DNA of 64,000 nucleotides from Ypsolopha sequella (lineage: Eukaryota > Arthropoda > Insecta > Lepidoptera > Ypsolophidae). The notes beneath the pieces were generated by a model. The model saw nothing but the letters and a program-made list of their open reading frames with translations. It did not search any database and had not been told where the DNA came from. Below, in pieces: positions 10,410-20,860 of this stretch (the stretch's first letter is position 1; every line of letters begins with the position of its first letter). A program made the translations under genes and the position numbers. The stretch is from positions 1,426,001-1,490,000 of the forward strand of contig OW203991.1 in the NCBI GenBank assembly GCA_934047225.1, given 5' to 3'.

Positions 10410-11143
10410 AATTACGTATATCTCTCTGTAAACAGACATCTTTAAGTACGTATCTCTCTGTAAACAGCCATCTTTAAGTAAGTATCTCTCTGTAAACAGC
10501 CAAGTACATATCTCTCTGTAAACAGCCATCTTTAAGTACGTATCTTTCTGTAAACAGCCATCTTTAAGTACGTATATCTCTGTAAACAGCCATCTTTAAG
10601 TACGTATCTCTCTGTAAACAATGATCTTTAAGTACGTATCTCTCTGTAAACAATGATCTTTAAGTACGTATCTTCCTGTAAACAGCCATCTTTAAGTACG
10701 TATATCTCTGTAAACAATGATCTTTAAGTACGTATCTCTCTGTAAACAATGATCTTTAAGTACGTATCTTCCTGTAAACAGCCATCTTTAAGTACGTATA
10801 TCTCTGTAAACAATGATCTTTAAGTACGTATCTCTCTGTAAACAATGATCTTTAAGTACGTATCTTCCTGTAAACAGCCATCTTTAAGTACGTATATCTC
10901 TGTAAACAATGATCTTTAAGTACGTATCTCTCTGTAAACAATGATCTTTAAGTACGTATCTTCCTGTAAACAGCCATCTTTAAGTACGTATATCTCTGTA
11001 AACAATGATCTTTAAGTACGTATCTCTCTGTAAACAATGATCTTTAACTACGTATCTCTCTGTAAACAGCCATCTTGAAGTACGTATCTCTCTGTAAACA
11101 GCCATCTTTAAGTACCTATCTCTCTGTAAACAGCCATCTTTAA
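10410..11143. repeat. 32-bp minisatellite, ~23 units, with 96-bp higher-order period
   Basis: The unit is 'tacgtatctctctgtaaaca' plus 'gccatctttaag' or 'atgatctttaag'. Three variant units (tatatctc...atgatc, tatctctc...atgatc, tatcttcc...gccatc) recur in fixed order. The first of each trio starts at 10701, 10797, 10893 and 10989, exactly 96 bp apart. The outer units are more irregular, and one near 10495 is shortened. Because 32 is not a multiple of 3, the minus-strand frames over the array (10344-10529, 10980-11270) change frame from unit to unit and are not genes. Confidence 0.95.
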
Positions 11144-11219
11144 ATGAAACCACATACTTTACTGACAATACTGAACAACTTTTCAAAAGGAAAAAAAAAT
11201 AGGGCTCAAATAAAAAATT

Positions 11220-11762
11220 TGACAAGTAGGTGTTGGACTCGCGCACAAAGGGCTCCGTACCACCATACAATATGGGTACGGAACTCTCACAACTTTATGG
11301 TAAATAAGAACAATGTGTATAGATGCCAAGCATCATTGAGGCGACAAAAACAAGTAGCTAAAATAGTAGCGCCTGGCCGCCTAGCTAACAATTCGCGGCT
11401 CCCACTGAGTACGGTACCCTGATATCTTAACCGCCATATTTTTCCTCTACCGTTTACATAACCTAATAACATGATTATTTTCATATTTTTCGGTCCTCTC
11501 GTTTCGGAGATAAGGGGGGGGCGTGATAACGTTAAAAAATGCTACCTTTTCGAGGTTTTTTTGTATGGAGCTCCTTGGGTATACACTTTTTTTTAGTTTT
11601 ATTATTTGCCCTAAAAGATGCCATAGCAATCTGTGAAAATTTCAACTAGCTACCTATAACGGGTGAAACTGTAGACCTTTTTACAGACGGACAGACAGGC
11701 AGACAGCGGAGGCTTAGTATGGGGTCTTGTTTGGCACCCTTCGGGTACGGATCCCTAAAAAA
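11220..11762 (+). mobile_element. 'gggttccgtacc' repeat family, long copy
   Basis: It opens 'gacaagtaggtgttggactcgcgcacaaagggctccgtacc' and closes 'ttcgggtacggatccctaaaa'. It contains the family landmarks 'atctgtgaaaatttcaact' and 'gacggacagacaggcagaca'. It is about 250 bp longer than the 3820 copy. The extra middle (about 11290-11570) holds an inverted 'ggtaccctgat' block and a (G)8 run. Confidence 0.75.
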
Positions 11763-12216
11763 GATATTTGCCCATACTTATCATTATCAGTAATATTTAT
11801 AGATAGTATGGAGAAGCGAACATTTTTTTTTTTCATTTGAACTGCGGCATTTATTTAGGAAAATTGTTCTATTTGATTCAGTAAATAAATGGATATCTCT
11901 CCAGTTACACCGTAAATTCATGATTTTCAAGTGACAAGAATAGCATCACGTTTTAGTGATACTGTAGCTGTCAAATGTTTCTTGTTGGGTCTCTGGAGGG
12001 TTCTGCAAGTATATACGATAGGAAGAGATAAGTAACAGTCGAGAGGTAAGTTACTCGAATTGTTACTCCAAGTGTCACTTCAGTGACTTTGTAAAAGGAA
12101 AAGTTTCCTCCATATCATGCTTTGGACGTCACTCGGTGGGACGTAACTACGTGGTTGATAGTTTGCTAAGTTTAGAAGAAACTGTTCTGTGAGTTACAGA
12201 TGTTGTAAGAGACATA

Positions 12217-12755
12217 TTTATTTATACTACACCTGCTCGGAAAGCACCTTCTTACTTTTTTGAAAAACGATGCAGAAAATACGTCATTAATGTCATACAA
12301 ATATGCGGGCGGAAAAAGTGTATGAAAATTCATTGTTAACGTGCTTGAGCGGGCAGAAAAAGTATATGCAAATCCATTGTTAACGTGCTGTTTTTTTTTA
12401 AATAACATAAAGAATGAGCAAGTGGCCAAGTGGCCAGTATTATTTTGCGAACTCGTACATAAAACTTGAAAAATGATACTGGCCTCTTGCTTTTACTGTA
12501 CATAATAAAAAATAAGAAGGAAATAAAAAGTGACAATCGCACGCGAGTCAGTCGGTTTCTTTTATTGTATCTTGATTAAAAGTAAAATTATACAATTTCC
12601 TCGCAGGTGTAGTATAAAGCACTATGTATCACTCGGGAGAAAGTGCGATTCCCAACCCGTGTGTATTGAGGCCCTTGGCTTCGCCTCGGGCCTCAAACTA
12701 CACCCTCGTTGGTACTCTTCCCCTTTCTTCTCTCGGTGAACAATGTGCTATTACG
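12217..12755 (+). mobile_element. Repeat family D, uninterrupted copy (empty site for the LINE)
   Basis: The 'tttatactacacctgc' block at about 12221 has an inverted partner 'gcaggtgtagtataaa' at about 12604. The segment continues to about 12755. Its two halves match 33475-33789 and 39540-39760 closely, so it is the pre-insertion version of the site that holds the LINE. A GAGGCCC...GGGCCTC hairpin at 12669-12695 is absent from the interrupted copy. No gene. Confidence 0.85.
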
Positions 12756-12769
12756 TATGTGTGATGTGT

Positions 12770-13245
12770 TGAATAATAGTATTTTGTGCAATTGTGACAT
12801 TACGCGAGACTTTGGGACACTTAGGGCCTGTTTCACCCCTTCTAGATAAGTGCCTGATAGTTATATGTGACATATAACGCATACAAAATATGTTCCATTT
12901 TTAAACTTATCTTAAACTTACTGTGGTGAAACAGGCCCTTAGTGATTGCTTACGAAAAGAACGAAATTAATTTCGTTATAGTTTTTTATGATTGTCAGAA
13001 TGTCTGATTATGTTCAGTTGCACACAATACTTTATCTACGAGCATCAAAAACAATTTCGCGAAAAATTAGAAAAAGATCACTCGCCATGATACTGTCGTG
13101 ATACTCGTCATGGTGGAATTAGAATGTAGATACCTGAGATCAATTAAATCGAGAGGCATGGTTTAAGAAATTAAGACAGTCTGTTATCTAGCGGTGTTAT
13201 AATAAACTTGGTCAATCCCGGGCAAAATCGCGGTGTGATAATGTA
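12770..13245. mobile_element. Repeat family E copy containing a nested MITE
   Basis: 'tagtattttgtgcaattgtgacat' at the left is roughly complementary to 'atgttcagttgcacacaatact' at about 13010-13032. The whole stretch aligns with 50935-51290, including 'tctagcggt.ttataataaa' and 'aatcg.ggtgt.ata'. It is interrupted by the 115-bp MITE at 12824-12938. Confidence 0.7.
12824..12938. mobile_element. PIF/Harbinger-type MITE, 115 bp, TTA target duplication
   Basis: The ends GGGCCTGTTTCACCcc and gtGGTGAAACAGGCCC form terminal inverted repeats. TTA flanks both sides (12821-12823 and 12939-12941), as expected for PIF/Harbinger elements. Removing it with one TTA gives 'gggacac-tta-gtgattgctta', which matches the uninterrupted family E copy near 50985-51000 ('gggacactagtgcttgttta'). 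Confidence 0.88.
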
Positions 13246-13264
13246 ATATAATAGTGCAATGGGA

Positions 13265-13510
13265 GAGCTGATGCCGTGCTCCCATCTTACTCTCAAACCG
13301 CCCCAGAGTAATTTAGGGGAGAGGACAGCTCTCAAACAGGCACACCAGCCTGGGACCAATTGATGGCGACATATCCGTCCCCTATTGCGTGACTGGCAGC
13401 GGCGTCACTAGTGCGAAGGGTTTCGGCACCGCGTTCACCAACCCACTTCCCCAGTGGACATTCGTTTCTACAAATAAGACCACGAATAGTGGCAAAATCT
13501 TGGAACAAAT
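13265..13510 (+). mobile_element. RTE-tailed non-autonomous repeat, partial copy
   Basis: The order is 'gagctgatgccgtgct', 'cccatcttactctc', the ccccagagtaatttaggggag hairpin, 'ggacagctctcaaacaggc', 'cctgggaccaattgatggcg', 'ggcagcggcgtcac', 'ggcaccgcgttcaccaaccc' and 'tggcaaaatcttgga'. The RTE tail is lost. Confidence 0.75.
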
Positions 13511-13628
13511 CCCTTTTTTTTTGTATATGTATGTAGGTATATACGAATTGCAAACAAACCATCCAATAATTTTTGATGCATTGTTTTTGATATTTCGTGC
13601 TGACATTCCACTTAATTTTTACGTTTTT

Positions 13629-14155
13629 TAGGATTTCGTACCCAAAAATGAAAAGACGGAAACCTTATAGGATCACATTGTTGTCTGTCTGTTCGTCCGT
13701 CTGTCTGTCTGTCAAGACCATTTTGCTCAGGCGCTGTATGAGATATCAAGTTGAAACTGATACTTCCTACAGAAGCCCACAGCTCCATGATACTGTAAAA
13801 AATCAGTCTAGAAGCCTTGATGCGAAAAAAAGTTACTGCACATAACATAATCAATTTAATACAAATTTTTGACACTAGCAAGGAAACCAAAACCCATAGG
13901 GCACTCTTAGTTGATTTAGAAACTTGAAATTTTGTATACAGGTAGGTCTTATAGCACACACATAGGTAAAATTCAAAATTTACAAACATTTTATTATCTA
14001 GGAAGTTATAAATGGCCAACTTAATTAGACCTTTTGGATACACAGAGTTTAATAGATCGTAAGTGTCAAGATGTTCCTTCATAATTGCAAGTGGAATTAA
14101 CCATAATGATTTTATCGTTCCGTACCAATATTGTATGGTGGTACAGAACCCTTTG
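13629..14155 (-). mobile_element. 'gggttccgtacc' repeat family, inverted full-length copy
   Basis: The left end 'aggatttcgtaccc' and right end 'ggtggtacagaaccctttg' mirror the 3820 and 11220 copies. The '(gtct)n gtccgtctgtctg' run near 13680-13710 is the complement of their 'gacagacggacag' run. The 156-codon minus-strand frame inside (13612-14082) has no recognisable domain and lies wholly within the repeat. Confidence 0.75.
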
Positions 14156-15715
14156 TCAAATTAACTCTTGCGGCAGTTAAAAACATAAAAGATTTTTTCA
14201 TTTTATATTCACAAGTATGTGACAACTTTTCCGCAGTCCACCCTAATGGAAATCCAAAAAACGCAAACGTTTACGATATTGTCCAGTCATATAGTAAAAT
14301 ATAGTGAATCTAAGATTATCTGTTTTATTGCGAAATCCATCGCTTTGAATACTCTAATTATTATAAGAGTGCATAGTAGCTAGAAATCTGTACGTGGTTA
14401 TGATTTTGGCTAAAGGAGTCTAAGAACTGGCATCGATCAGCGCGACATTGTTACAAAATAAAGGTTTTGTGAACTCTTTGCTATATTGTACAGTAAAACT
14501 TGTACAAAGGACATTGTCTGGGCGGGAGTAAAAAATGATTATTTTTATGTTTTTTTGGAAAGTTTTCAAGTTAAATTCAATGTGAAGCAGAAAACATTTA
14601 TTTATCGTCGAAAGTTATTTATGAAAAAAGTGAATCGGAATTTTGTTTGTGTTCCCTCCAAAATTGCTTTTCTTTGTTACAATGTTTATGTTGACGTTTG
14701 GATTCTAATTATATTATTTGCCAAAAGCATAGGTAAACAAAAACACGCGTCCGTAGCTCAGGCGGTAGAACGCTAGCCTCTCAATCTTGAAATCCAGGTT
14801 CGATCCCCAGTTGGGCATGAATCAATGAGTTTTTCGGAATTTATGTGCATAGTATTTTGTTCTTACTCAACACTTTATTTCTGTTAAACTGTTAATTCTA
14901 GTAATATGTTATACGTAAAACTTATTAGCCCTCTTTATTATTAAACCTATAAAGTAACGTGCAACGTTTTATCACTTTTGTCCCTTTTGGGCCTTATCAT
15001 TGTAACAAATATACAATGCAGTAAATTGTTTATAATAAGTAGAAGGTATGATTTTATCTTAGAAAATCTTTCATTATATATGTAAAACTATTTTAATATA
15101 ATTGCCATAAGTTTTGACAGGTGCATGTAAAAGCCTTAAAAAGCAAAGTAATATTATGTTTCTGTGCTTACTGACTATTTTGTAAGTTTTCATACCATTG
15201 TATTTATTCTGTTAAATAAAGAACCTTGAAAAACAAAACTTAGAACACCTCTGACATCTCCCCGGGGATTTGTCGTGACGAAATAGGAACGAGAAAATTG
15301 TTCTTCTAAAATATTATTCTCTAATTTTGAAACTATATTCGTAGATCGAACAAAATAAATTGGACATAGCCCCATCTTTATATCACATAATCATAACTTT
15401 AAAATATATATTTTCTATTATTCTAGTATTATGTTCTTTCTAAAACACACAGCGTTTTAGGTGAAGAATGCAGTTTGTGTAAAGCCTTATGCGAACCAAA
15501 AATATGTGAAAACATACCTGCAACTTAGAGATTTACCGTCTTTATCGGCACCAGCGGGCGCTTCTACTCTGTGGAAGCGCGATGACATCTGTCAGTTCTC
15601 ATAGCGTTTGTGTAATTTTGCCGCTAAAGAAGCAAAATTTTTTCCGTCGTATTTTTATAAATATTTAAAGTGTTTAAAAGTGTTTTTAAACAGTTAAAAA
15701 GTCCGAAATAATAGT
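14156..15715. other. No gene seen apart from the tRNA-like sequence
   Basis: AT-rich. The frame at 14486-14776 runs into the tRNA-like sequence and lacks any recognisable motif. A phrase at about 15599-15625 ('tcatagcgtttgtgt') recurs at 16897. Confidence 0.4.
14747..14818 (+). tRNA. tRNA-like sequence, likely pseudogene or SINE head
   Basis: An A-box-like TAGCTCAGGCGG (about 14754) and a B-box GGTTCGATCCC (about 14798) are spaced as in a tRNA gene. The acceptor stem and T-stem do not pair cleanly and the anticodon stem is broken, so I do not assign an amino acid. It is either a decayed tRNA gene or the head of a tRNA-derived SINE. The next 300 bases show no tandem tail. Confidence 0.5.
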
Positions 15716-15718
15716 GCT

Positions 15719-16018
15719 AGCCCCTCGAAGTAATTTGGGGGAGAGTAAGAGGACAGCTCACAGGCAAAAAACCAGAAGGCCCACCACGCCTGGGACCGAT
15801 GGTTGGCGGTATATCCATCCCTAATAGCCGGGCCTTATATGGAACAGATTGGTGACGGGCAGCGGCGTCACTGGTGCGAGGGTTTTGGCACCGCGCTCAC
15901 CAACCCGCCTGCCCAGCGCATGTGAGTATGGGCAATTCTTCCAGGATGACCGCCGGGAATGGCAAAGTCCTGGAAAGGCTTATGTCCAGCAGTGGACGAA
16001 CTAGGCTGATGGATGGAT
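15719..16018 (+). mobile_element. RTE-tailed non-autonomous repeat, near-complete copy
   Basis: It runs from the CCCCTCGAAG...GGGGGAG hairpin through 'cctgggaccgatggttgg', 'gcagcggcgtcactggtgcg' and 'ccgcctgcccagcgca' to the RTE tail 'tgtccagcagtggacgaact' and 'aggctgatggatgg'. It is immediately followed by the RTE-type coding remnant at 16040. Confidence 0.85.
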
Positions 16019-16039
16019 AAAAAGGATGAATGAAACAAA

Positions 16040-16260
16040 AGTGACGAAACAATCAATAGTGCTCAAGTGGCAGGTAGAGCTCGATCTGTTCGCCAAATTC
16101 GGAGAAGTGAAGGCAATCCAAGTCAAAACCACCAGAATAGTAGAGCTTCTATTGATGGATGCGGAAGATGCGAAAGAGGTGTGTCAGGATTGCAGTACAT
16201 GGAAATCGGTGGTCTCTGCCTACCATCTGGAAGACAGCCACGAGTAATTTATGTATAGAG
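16040..16260 (+). pseudogene. RTE-type RT C-terminal remnant
   Basis: Overlapping frames read 'LKWQVELDLFAKFGEVKAIQ' and then 'TTRIVELLLMDAEDAKEVCQ' and 'STWKSVVSAYHLEDSHE'. This resembles the last part of an insect RTE-like reverse transcriptase. A diverged partner is at 1186-1300. Palm motifs are absent, so the fragment is dead. Confidence 0.45.
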
Positions 16261-16639
16261 ATAAGTACGATTGTAGAGTCATGAGATTGCTGACTATAGC
16301 AAGTAGCAACCACGCACGACTTGAGGCAAGGCACGTAGCCACGCCAGTTCTCTTCCCGACATTGTATAGTATTGACGTGTTTTCTTGTGTGGTTTTAGCC
16401 ACTGGATTATATCGGACTACTAACAGTTAACTTGTGTTTCACTCAGTCAACACCCCAACATGCCAAACGATCATATTTAGCAAGTTCTACCAGTCTCATA
16501 TTTATGTAAAATAAACAGTGACCAAGAGACATCAATAAAGGAGTGAAACTTCTGTTTATTTGATTTACAGGATGAGCGTCCGCCACTCAGTAAAACGCCG
16601 CTATTTCTCCCGCTCAGCCTCTACAGTCATACCCCCGGA

Positions 16640-16980
16640 TGTGAGGTGCTCGCATTCGCACAAAGGGAATGTTCTATTTAACCTCTACAACGAAAAAGCG
16701 ATCTAATCGCACCCTCAGAATGTTATACAGGATGTAGTTAATTTCAAGCAGCGTGCTCGCGTGCACATAAACTCTGAATTTAATCAAGCGCTTTGAGAAA
16801 ACGCCAGTTACGACACAGCGCGGGCGGCGGCGGCAGCGGGCGGGCGCCTGGTGATTGGCAAATTTGAAATTGGAACACGGGGTTTCTGTTTCGTCATAGC
16901 GTTTGTGTGTGCCAGTTTTATTGATTCTGCCTTTTTTCACTTTTTTCGCGTCCTATGGTGATTTGAACGCGGCTTGAATT
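16640..16980. promoter_or_regulatory. CpG/GC-rich block, possible promoter
   Basis: A run of 'cagcgcgggcggcggcggca' and 'gcgggcgggcgcc' at about 16815-16850 stands out in otherwise AT-rich DNA. Nearby are 'gtgattggc' (an inverted CCAAT) and 'tcatagcgtttgtgtgtg'. The minus-strand frame 16674-16940 shows no domain. No initiator or exon could be confirmed, so promoter is only a possibility. Confidence 0.25.
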
Positions 16981-17560
16981 TTGAATTTTTGGGTGGATTT
17001 GAGTACTTCTTCTTTTTTATGCGGAATTTTGTGAAGTTAGGCTTCGGTAGTGAATGCCGGGGCGGTTTTACTAGACCCTAAAGATTTTAATTTTTAAGAA
17101 TGTAAAAAAAAACAAATAAATGAAATGTTCTCTAAGTCTTACTCAAAAATCTTATAGAATTTGAGGAAAAATTATTTGTTGATAAGTAAGTTTCTTTTAA
17201 GTTCCTTGCCCTTCTTCTTAGTGAGACTAATCGAATTGGCGGAGTGATGCAGAATATTTATTTGTTTGACGTAATAAATGTGTGTTTACTTATTTATATA
17301 TCAGTCTGTTGTTATTGCTTCACATTTATTATTTATTACTATTTTTATTTTTGTAAGTATGTAAATATAAAATACAAAAAAAAAATTTCTCCAAAGTAAA
17401 TATATTATGCAAATACAACAAAAGAAATAACAATCCCAAATAATATTAATAACTTGTTTCTTTTTATTGTATCTCCCCTTGTAACTTGTAAAAGTTGTTT
17501 TTTTATTATTTAACATTAAACCTGACCTGTAATAAGTGGATATAATGTACTCATATATAA
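16981..17560. other. AT-rich; short partial copy of repeat family F
   Basis: 'cccttcttcttagtgagactaatcgaattggcggag' at 17208-17245 matches the start of the family F element at 17567. The rest is AT-rich with no gene. Confidence 0.45.
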
Positions 17561-17562
17561 AT

Positions 17563-18088
17563 CTTGCCCTTCTTCTTAGCAAGACTAATCGAATGGGCGG
17601 AGGTAGGCATGTATTTATATATATGTAACCTATTAGTGTGTAGTATATAGGATGGGATTTGGACGGCCACCTGGATTCGTGCTGGGGGCTCGGTTGGTGA
17701 TCATTGAACCTCGTTCCTGGTCCCTGGCCGGGTCTCCGGTATGGGTTCGGGCAATTGAGTTATATTACTTAATGGTTCGGGCGGCTGATTGGATTTTACC
17801 TTGTATAATATATATTTTACCTATCATTTTAATCGTAAATATATTGCTACATAAATTTAATAAACCTTTAATTTACCCATAAAAGTGACCTCTTTCTGGT
17901 CCGGAAAGGTTTAAAATAATAATAGTTTGATGCCATCGACACGCTAAGAAGAAGAATTTAGTTCATGTACATTTATTATTTTATTACATATATTTTCTTT
18001 ATTAGATTAAATTTGACGTGTAAAAAGTGTATATATCTATACCTGCTTTGCAAAATAAACTATTTGAAATTTGAATTTGAATTTGAAT
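17563..18088 (+). mobile_element. Repeat family F: LINE 3'-end-like element with (TTTGAA)n tail
   Basis: Landmarks are 'cttcttagcaagactaatcg', 'aatgggcggaggtaggcatg', 'ggatgggatttggacggcc', 'gtgctgggggctcgg', 'cctggccgggtctcc', and 'gcaaaataaact' followed by a (TTTGAA)n tail at 18058-18088. Copies at 29620-30115 and 50385-50873 share the order, and 54463-54568 has the tail only. 3'-anchored copies with variable 5' ends and a simple-repeat tail are typical of LINE or LINE-mobilised elements. The short frame 17652-17882 lies in it and is not a host gene. Confidence 0.75.
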
Positions 18089-18148
18089 TTAAGTAAACGA
18101 ATTAATTTCATGAAACTATAATTCACTACGCCAAAAACTCAATGAATA

Positions 18149-18660
18149 TTAGGAAAACTGCGACGGTTCCTCTACCATTAGCAATTGTGAACCTGGGGAA
18201 ACAGCTTGGAAGTACGCATTGTTTTGAATCTCCCAGTTCTTCTTATTCCTTTTACCCAGCATCTTGTCTTTCACTGGACTTTTCTGCGTGGAAGGTGGTT
18301 GTGTGGTGCGAGATGCTCCCTGTTTCATCGATTTTAAAAATTTCATTTCCTCGTTCACATTACACTTAGCTGAAATAAATTGGCCCATAATTGGCCCTAT
18401 GTTTTTAAGTACCTGTAAACCAATTTTGTGGCTCCTTTCTTGGTAAAATCCTCGTTATACGTTGTAAGTTAGCAACAATGGTCTTGTTTACACGGTACAC
18501 GAGGAGCACAATTTCCATGAGTTCCTAAAACTTGTTTATTGAAATTAATATTTACATTCTCATGTTCCTTACATATAGTATAATACTGAAGACAGGCTAA
18601 AGGCGCTACGGAAAAAAAAATCGACCCTTTTAGAACTTGCGTATCTACTTCAGTAAAAAA
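18149..18660 (-). pseudogene. Degenerate coding remnant, unrecognised
   Basis: On the minus strand, coding-like text runs through two frames. Upstream is 'TEVDTQVLKGSIFFSVAPLA', then 'CLQYYTICKEHENVN' and a Cys-rich 'CAPRVPCKQDHCC', ending at a stop near 18469. Then, after a frame change, comes 'LQVLKNIGPIMGQFISAKCN' with a Lys/Gln/Ser-rich tail to the stop near 18149. The composition looks like real protein rather than random AT-rich frames, and a frameshift plus a stop separate the parts. I do not recognise the family. A decayed transposon protein or processed pseudogene is likely. Confidence 0.3.
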
Positions 18661-19020
18661 TAAATAAATATTAAAATAGTATATCATTATTGGAAGCTTT
18701 TTCTAGGGATCAGTTAAACAGAAACGTGATTGGAGAAATTTGGCTTGATAGAAATATTTATTGAAATGAGGTCTTTTTCGACACCAATTCTCCTGGTTTG
18801 ACAATTTGGAATGACATATGGGCTGCAATTATATTTTATTAGATGGGTTTTAACAATATCTAGGACCTGGTGAAACGAAATTTTGATAGTACATTTTATA
18901 TTAATAAAAAACTGACTTTTTGCTACTTTTCCACGAATCCGTCCCTGTCGCACTGAGAGTTTTTTCTCTGAGAGTGACAGAGACGCTAAAACTTTTACAT
19001 ATCGCCTTAAATAGTAGACG
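18655..19020 (+). repeat. Repeat family C, copy 1
   Basis: Shared phrases with 45715-46370 (inverted) and 55130-55570 include 'gatagaaatattattgaaat', 'agatgggttttaac', 'ttaataaaaaactgactttt' and 'gtccctgtcgcactgagag'. No coding capacity and no tandem structure. Confidence 0.75.
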
Positions 19021-19867
19021 TTTTAATTTTTTTGTAATGGCGGCTGAACTCACCCCTTCAAAAACGGTCAAGTGCGAGTCTCATAAGTTAATAAACTTAT
19101 ATTATACACAAAATATACAAACTTAATTATTATTACGTACAAAAGAAACTGCAAAACTGAATTAGTCATTTTTCCACTTAGAATTAGAAATTCATGATTT
19201 TCGGATTATTCTTTTACTAATTAAAGTCAAACATATCTATATATTTATATTTCCGATAATATTTTTTCATTTTTGTCTATGCATTATTTCAACTTCATAT
19301 CTCAAGGCGTCTTTATCTATATATAAAAAAAACCCTTGACATACACCGAGAAACAGACGAAAAACAAAGTGATCATATAAAGGTTACGTTTTTGCATGAT
19401 GGATGATATACGGAATCCTAAAAATAATATGTCTAAATACTGAAGGAGACCTACTTGTTGCAACCCAGATATTATATATTTTTTTACTGACAGAGCCGAA
19501 CTAAGGAAGGTTGCAACTCTCTGAGGGAGTTAGAATTTTAAATATTTTCACGCATGTCTCATAGAAGGGTTGCCGCAGTAGAGTCTAATTTACCACAACT
19601 TAAACACGGTATTCTCCACAGGGCATCTCCTACATGAAGATTTTATGAAAATCAATGGCATTAAAAAAGTTAAAACAGTAATAAAATTATTTTTTTGGTA
19701 TCACAAAAATTACGAAGTTATTGGCAATCAAAGTGAGCTTAACGGCATGTCTCGTGACGTCACGTGACATGATTTCATACTAAAGGTGATAAATATTGCT
19801 ATCACTAACTTCGGTATAAACAGGAATTTTTCAAAAAGTTTTGTGTTTTGCTTTGACTAATTTTAGC
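19021..19867. other. No gene seen
   Basis: AT-rich with short GC islands, such as 'gttgcaactctctgaggga' near 19511 and a palindromic 'catgtctcgtgacgtcacgtgacatg' region at 19746-19771. Nothing coding is recognisable. Confidence 0.35.
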
Positions 19868-20857
19868 TTCCTTAATACTACATCTTCCCTAATACTACAT
19901 CTTCCCTAATACTACATCTTCCCTAATACTACATCTTCCCTAATACTACATCTTCCCTAATACTACATCTTCCCTAATACTACATCTTCCCTAATACTAC
20001 ATCTTCCCTAATACTACATCTTCCCTAATACTACATCTTCCCTAATACTACATCTTCCCTAATACTATATCTTCCCTAATACTACATCTTCCCTAATACT
20101 ATATCTTCCCTAATACTATATCTTCCCTAATACTACATCTTCCCTAATACTACATCTTCCCTAATACTACATCTTCCCTAATACTACATCTTCCCTAATA
20201 CTACATCTTCCCTAATACTATATCTTCCCTAATACTACATCTTCCCTAATACTATATCTTCCCTAATACTATATCTTCCCTAATACTACATCTTCCCTAA
20301 TACTACATCTTCCCTAATACTACATCTTCCCTAATACTACATCTTCCCTAATACTACATCTTCCCTAATACTATATCTTCCCTAATACTATATCTTCCCT
20401 AATACTATATCTTCCCTAATACTACATCTTCCCTAATACTACATCTTCCCTAATACTATATCTTCCCTAATACTATATCTTCCCTAATACTACATCTTCC
20501 CTAATACTACATCTTCCCTAATACTACATCTTCCGTAATACTACATCTTCCCTAATACTACATCTTCCCTAATACTACATCTTCCCTAATACTACATCTT
20601 CCCTAATACTATATCTTCCCTAATACTACATCTTCCCTAATACTATATCTTCCCTAATACTATATCTTCCCTAATACTACATCTTCCCTAATACTACATC
20701 TTCCCTAATACTACATCTTCCGTAATACTACATCTTCCCTAATACTACATCTTCCCTAATACTATATCTTCCCTAATACTACATCTTCCCTAATACTACA
20801 TCTTCCCTAATACTACATCTTCCCTAATACTAAATCTTCTCTAATACTACATCTTCC
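19868..20857. repeat. 17-bp satellite, ~58 units
   Basis: The unit is CTAATACTACATCTTCC, repeated without interruption for about 990 bp. Most variation is C or T in ACTA(C/T)AT. A block order T-C-T-T-C-C-C-C-C recurs near 20065 and 20219 (about 153 bp, nine units), so segments were duplicated together. Rare variants are 'cttccgtaat' (two sites) and degenerate units at the right edge. It abuts the TTAA MITE at 20861. Confidence 0.97.
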
Positions 20858-20860
20858 CCC

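Noticed and set aside
10344..11270. Minus-strand frames of 61 and 96 codons
   Set aside because: They lie over the 32-bp minisatellite; the unit length is not a multiple of three, so the 'protein' is repeat translated in changing frames.
14747..14818. Functional tRNA gene
   Set aside because: A and B boxes are present, but the acceptor, anticodon and T stems do not pair well enough, so only a tRNA-like call is kept.
17652..17882. Frame beginning MGFGRPPGFVLGARLVI, repeated at 50530
   Set aside because: It recurs in family F copies with different downstream stops; it is repeat sequence, not a conserved host protein.
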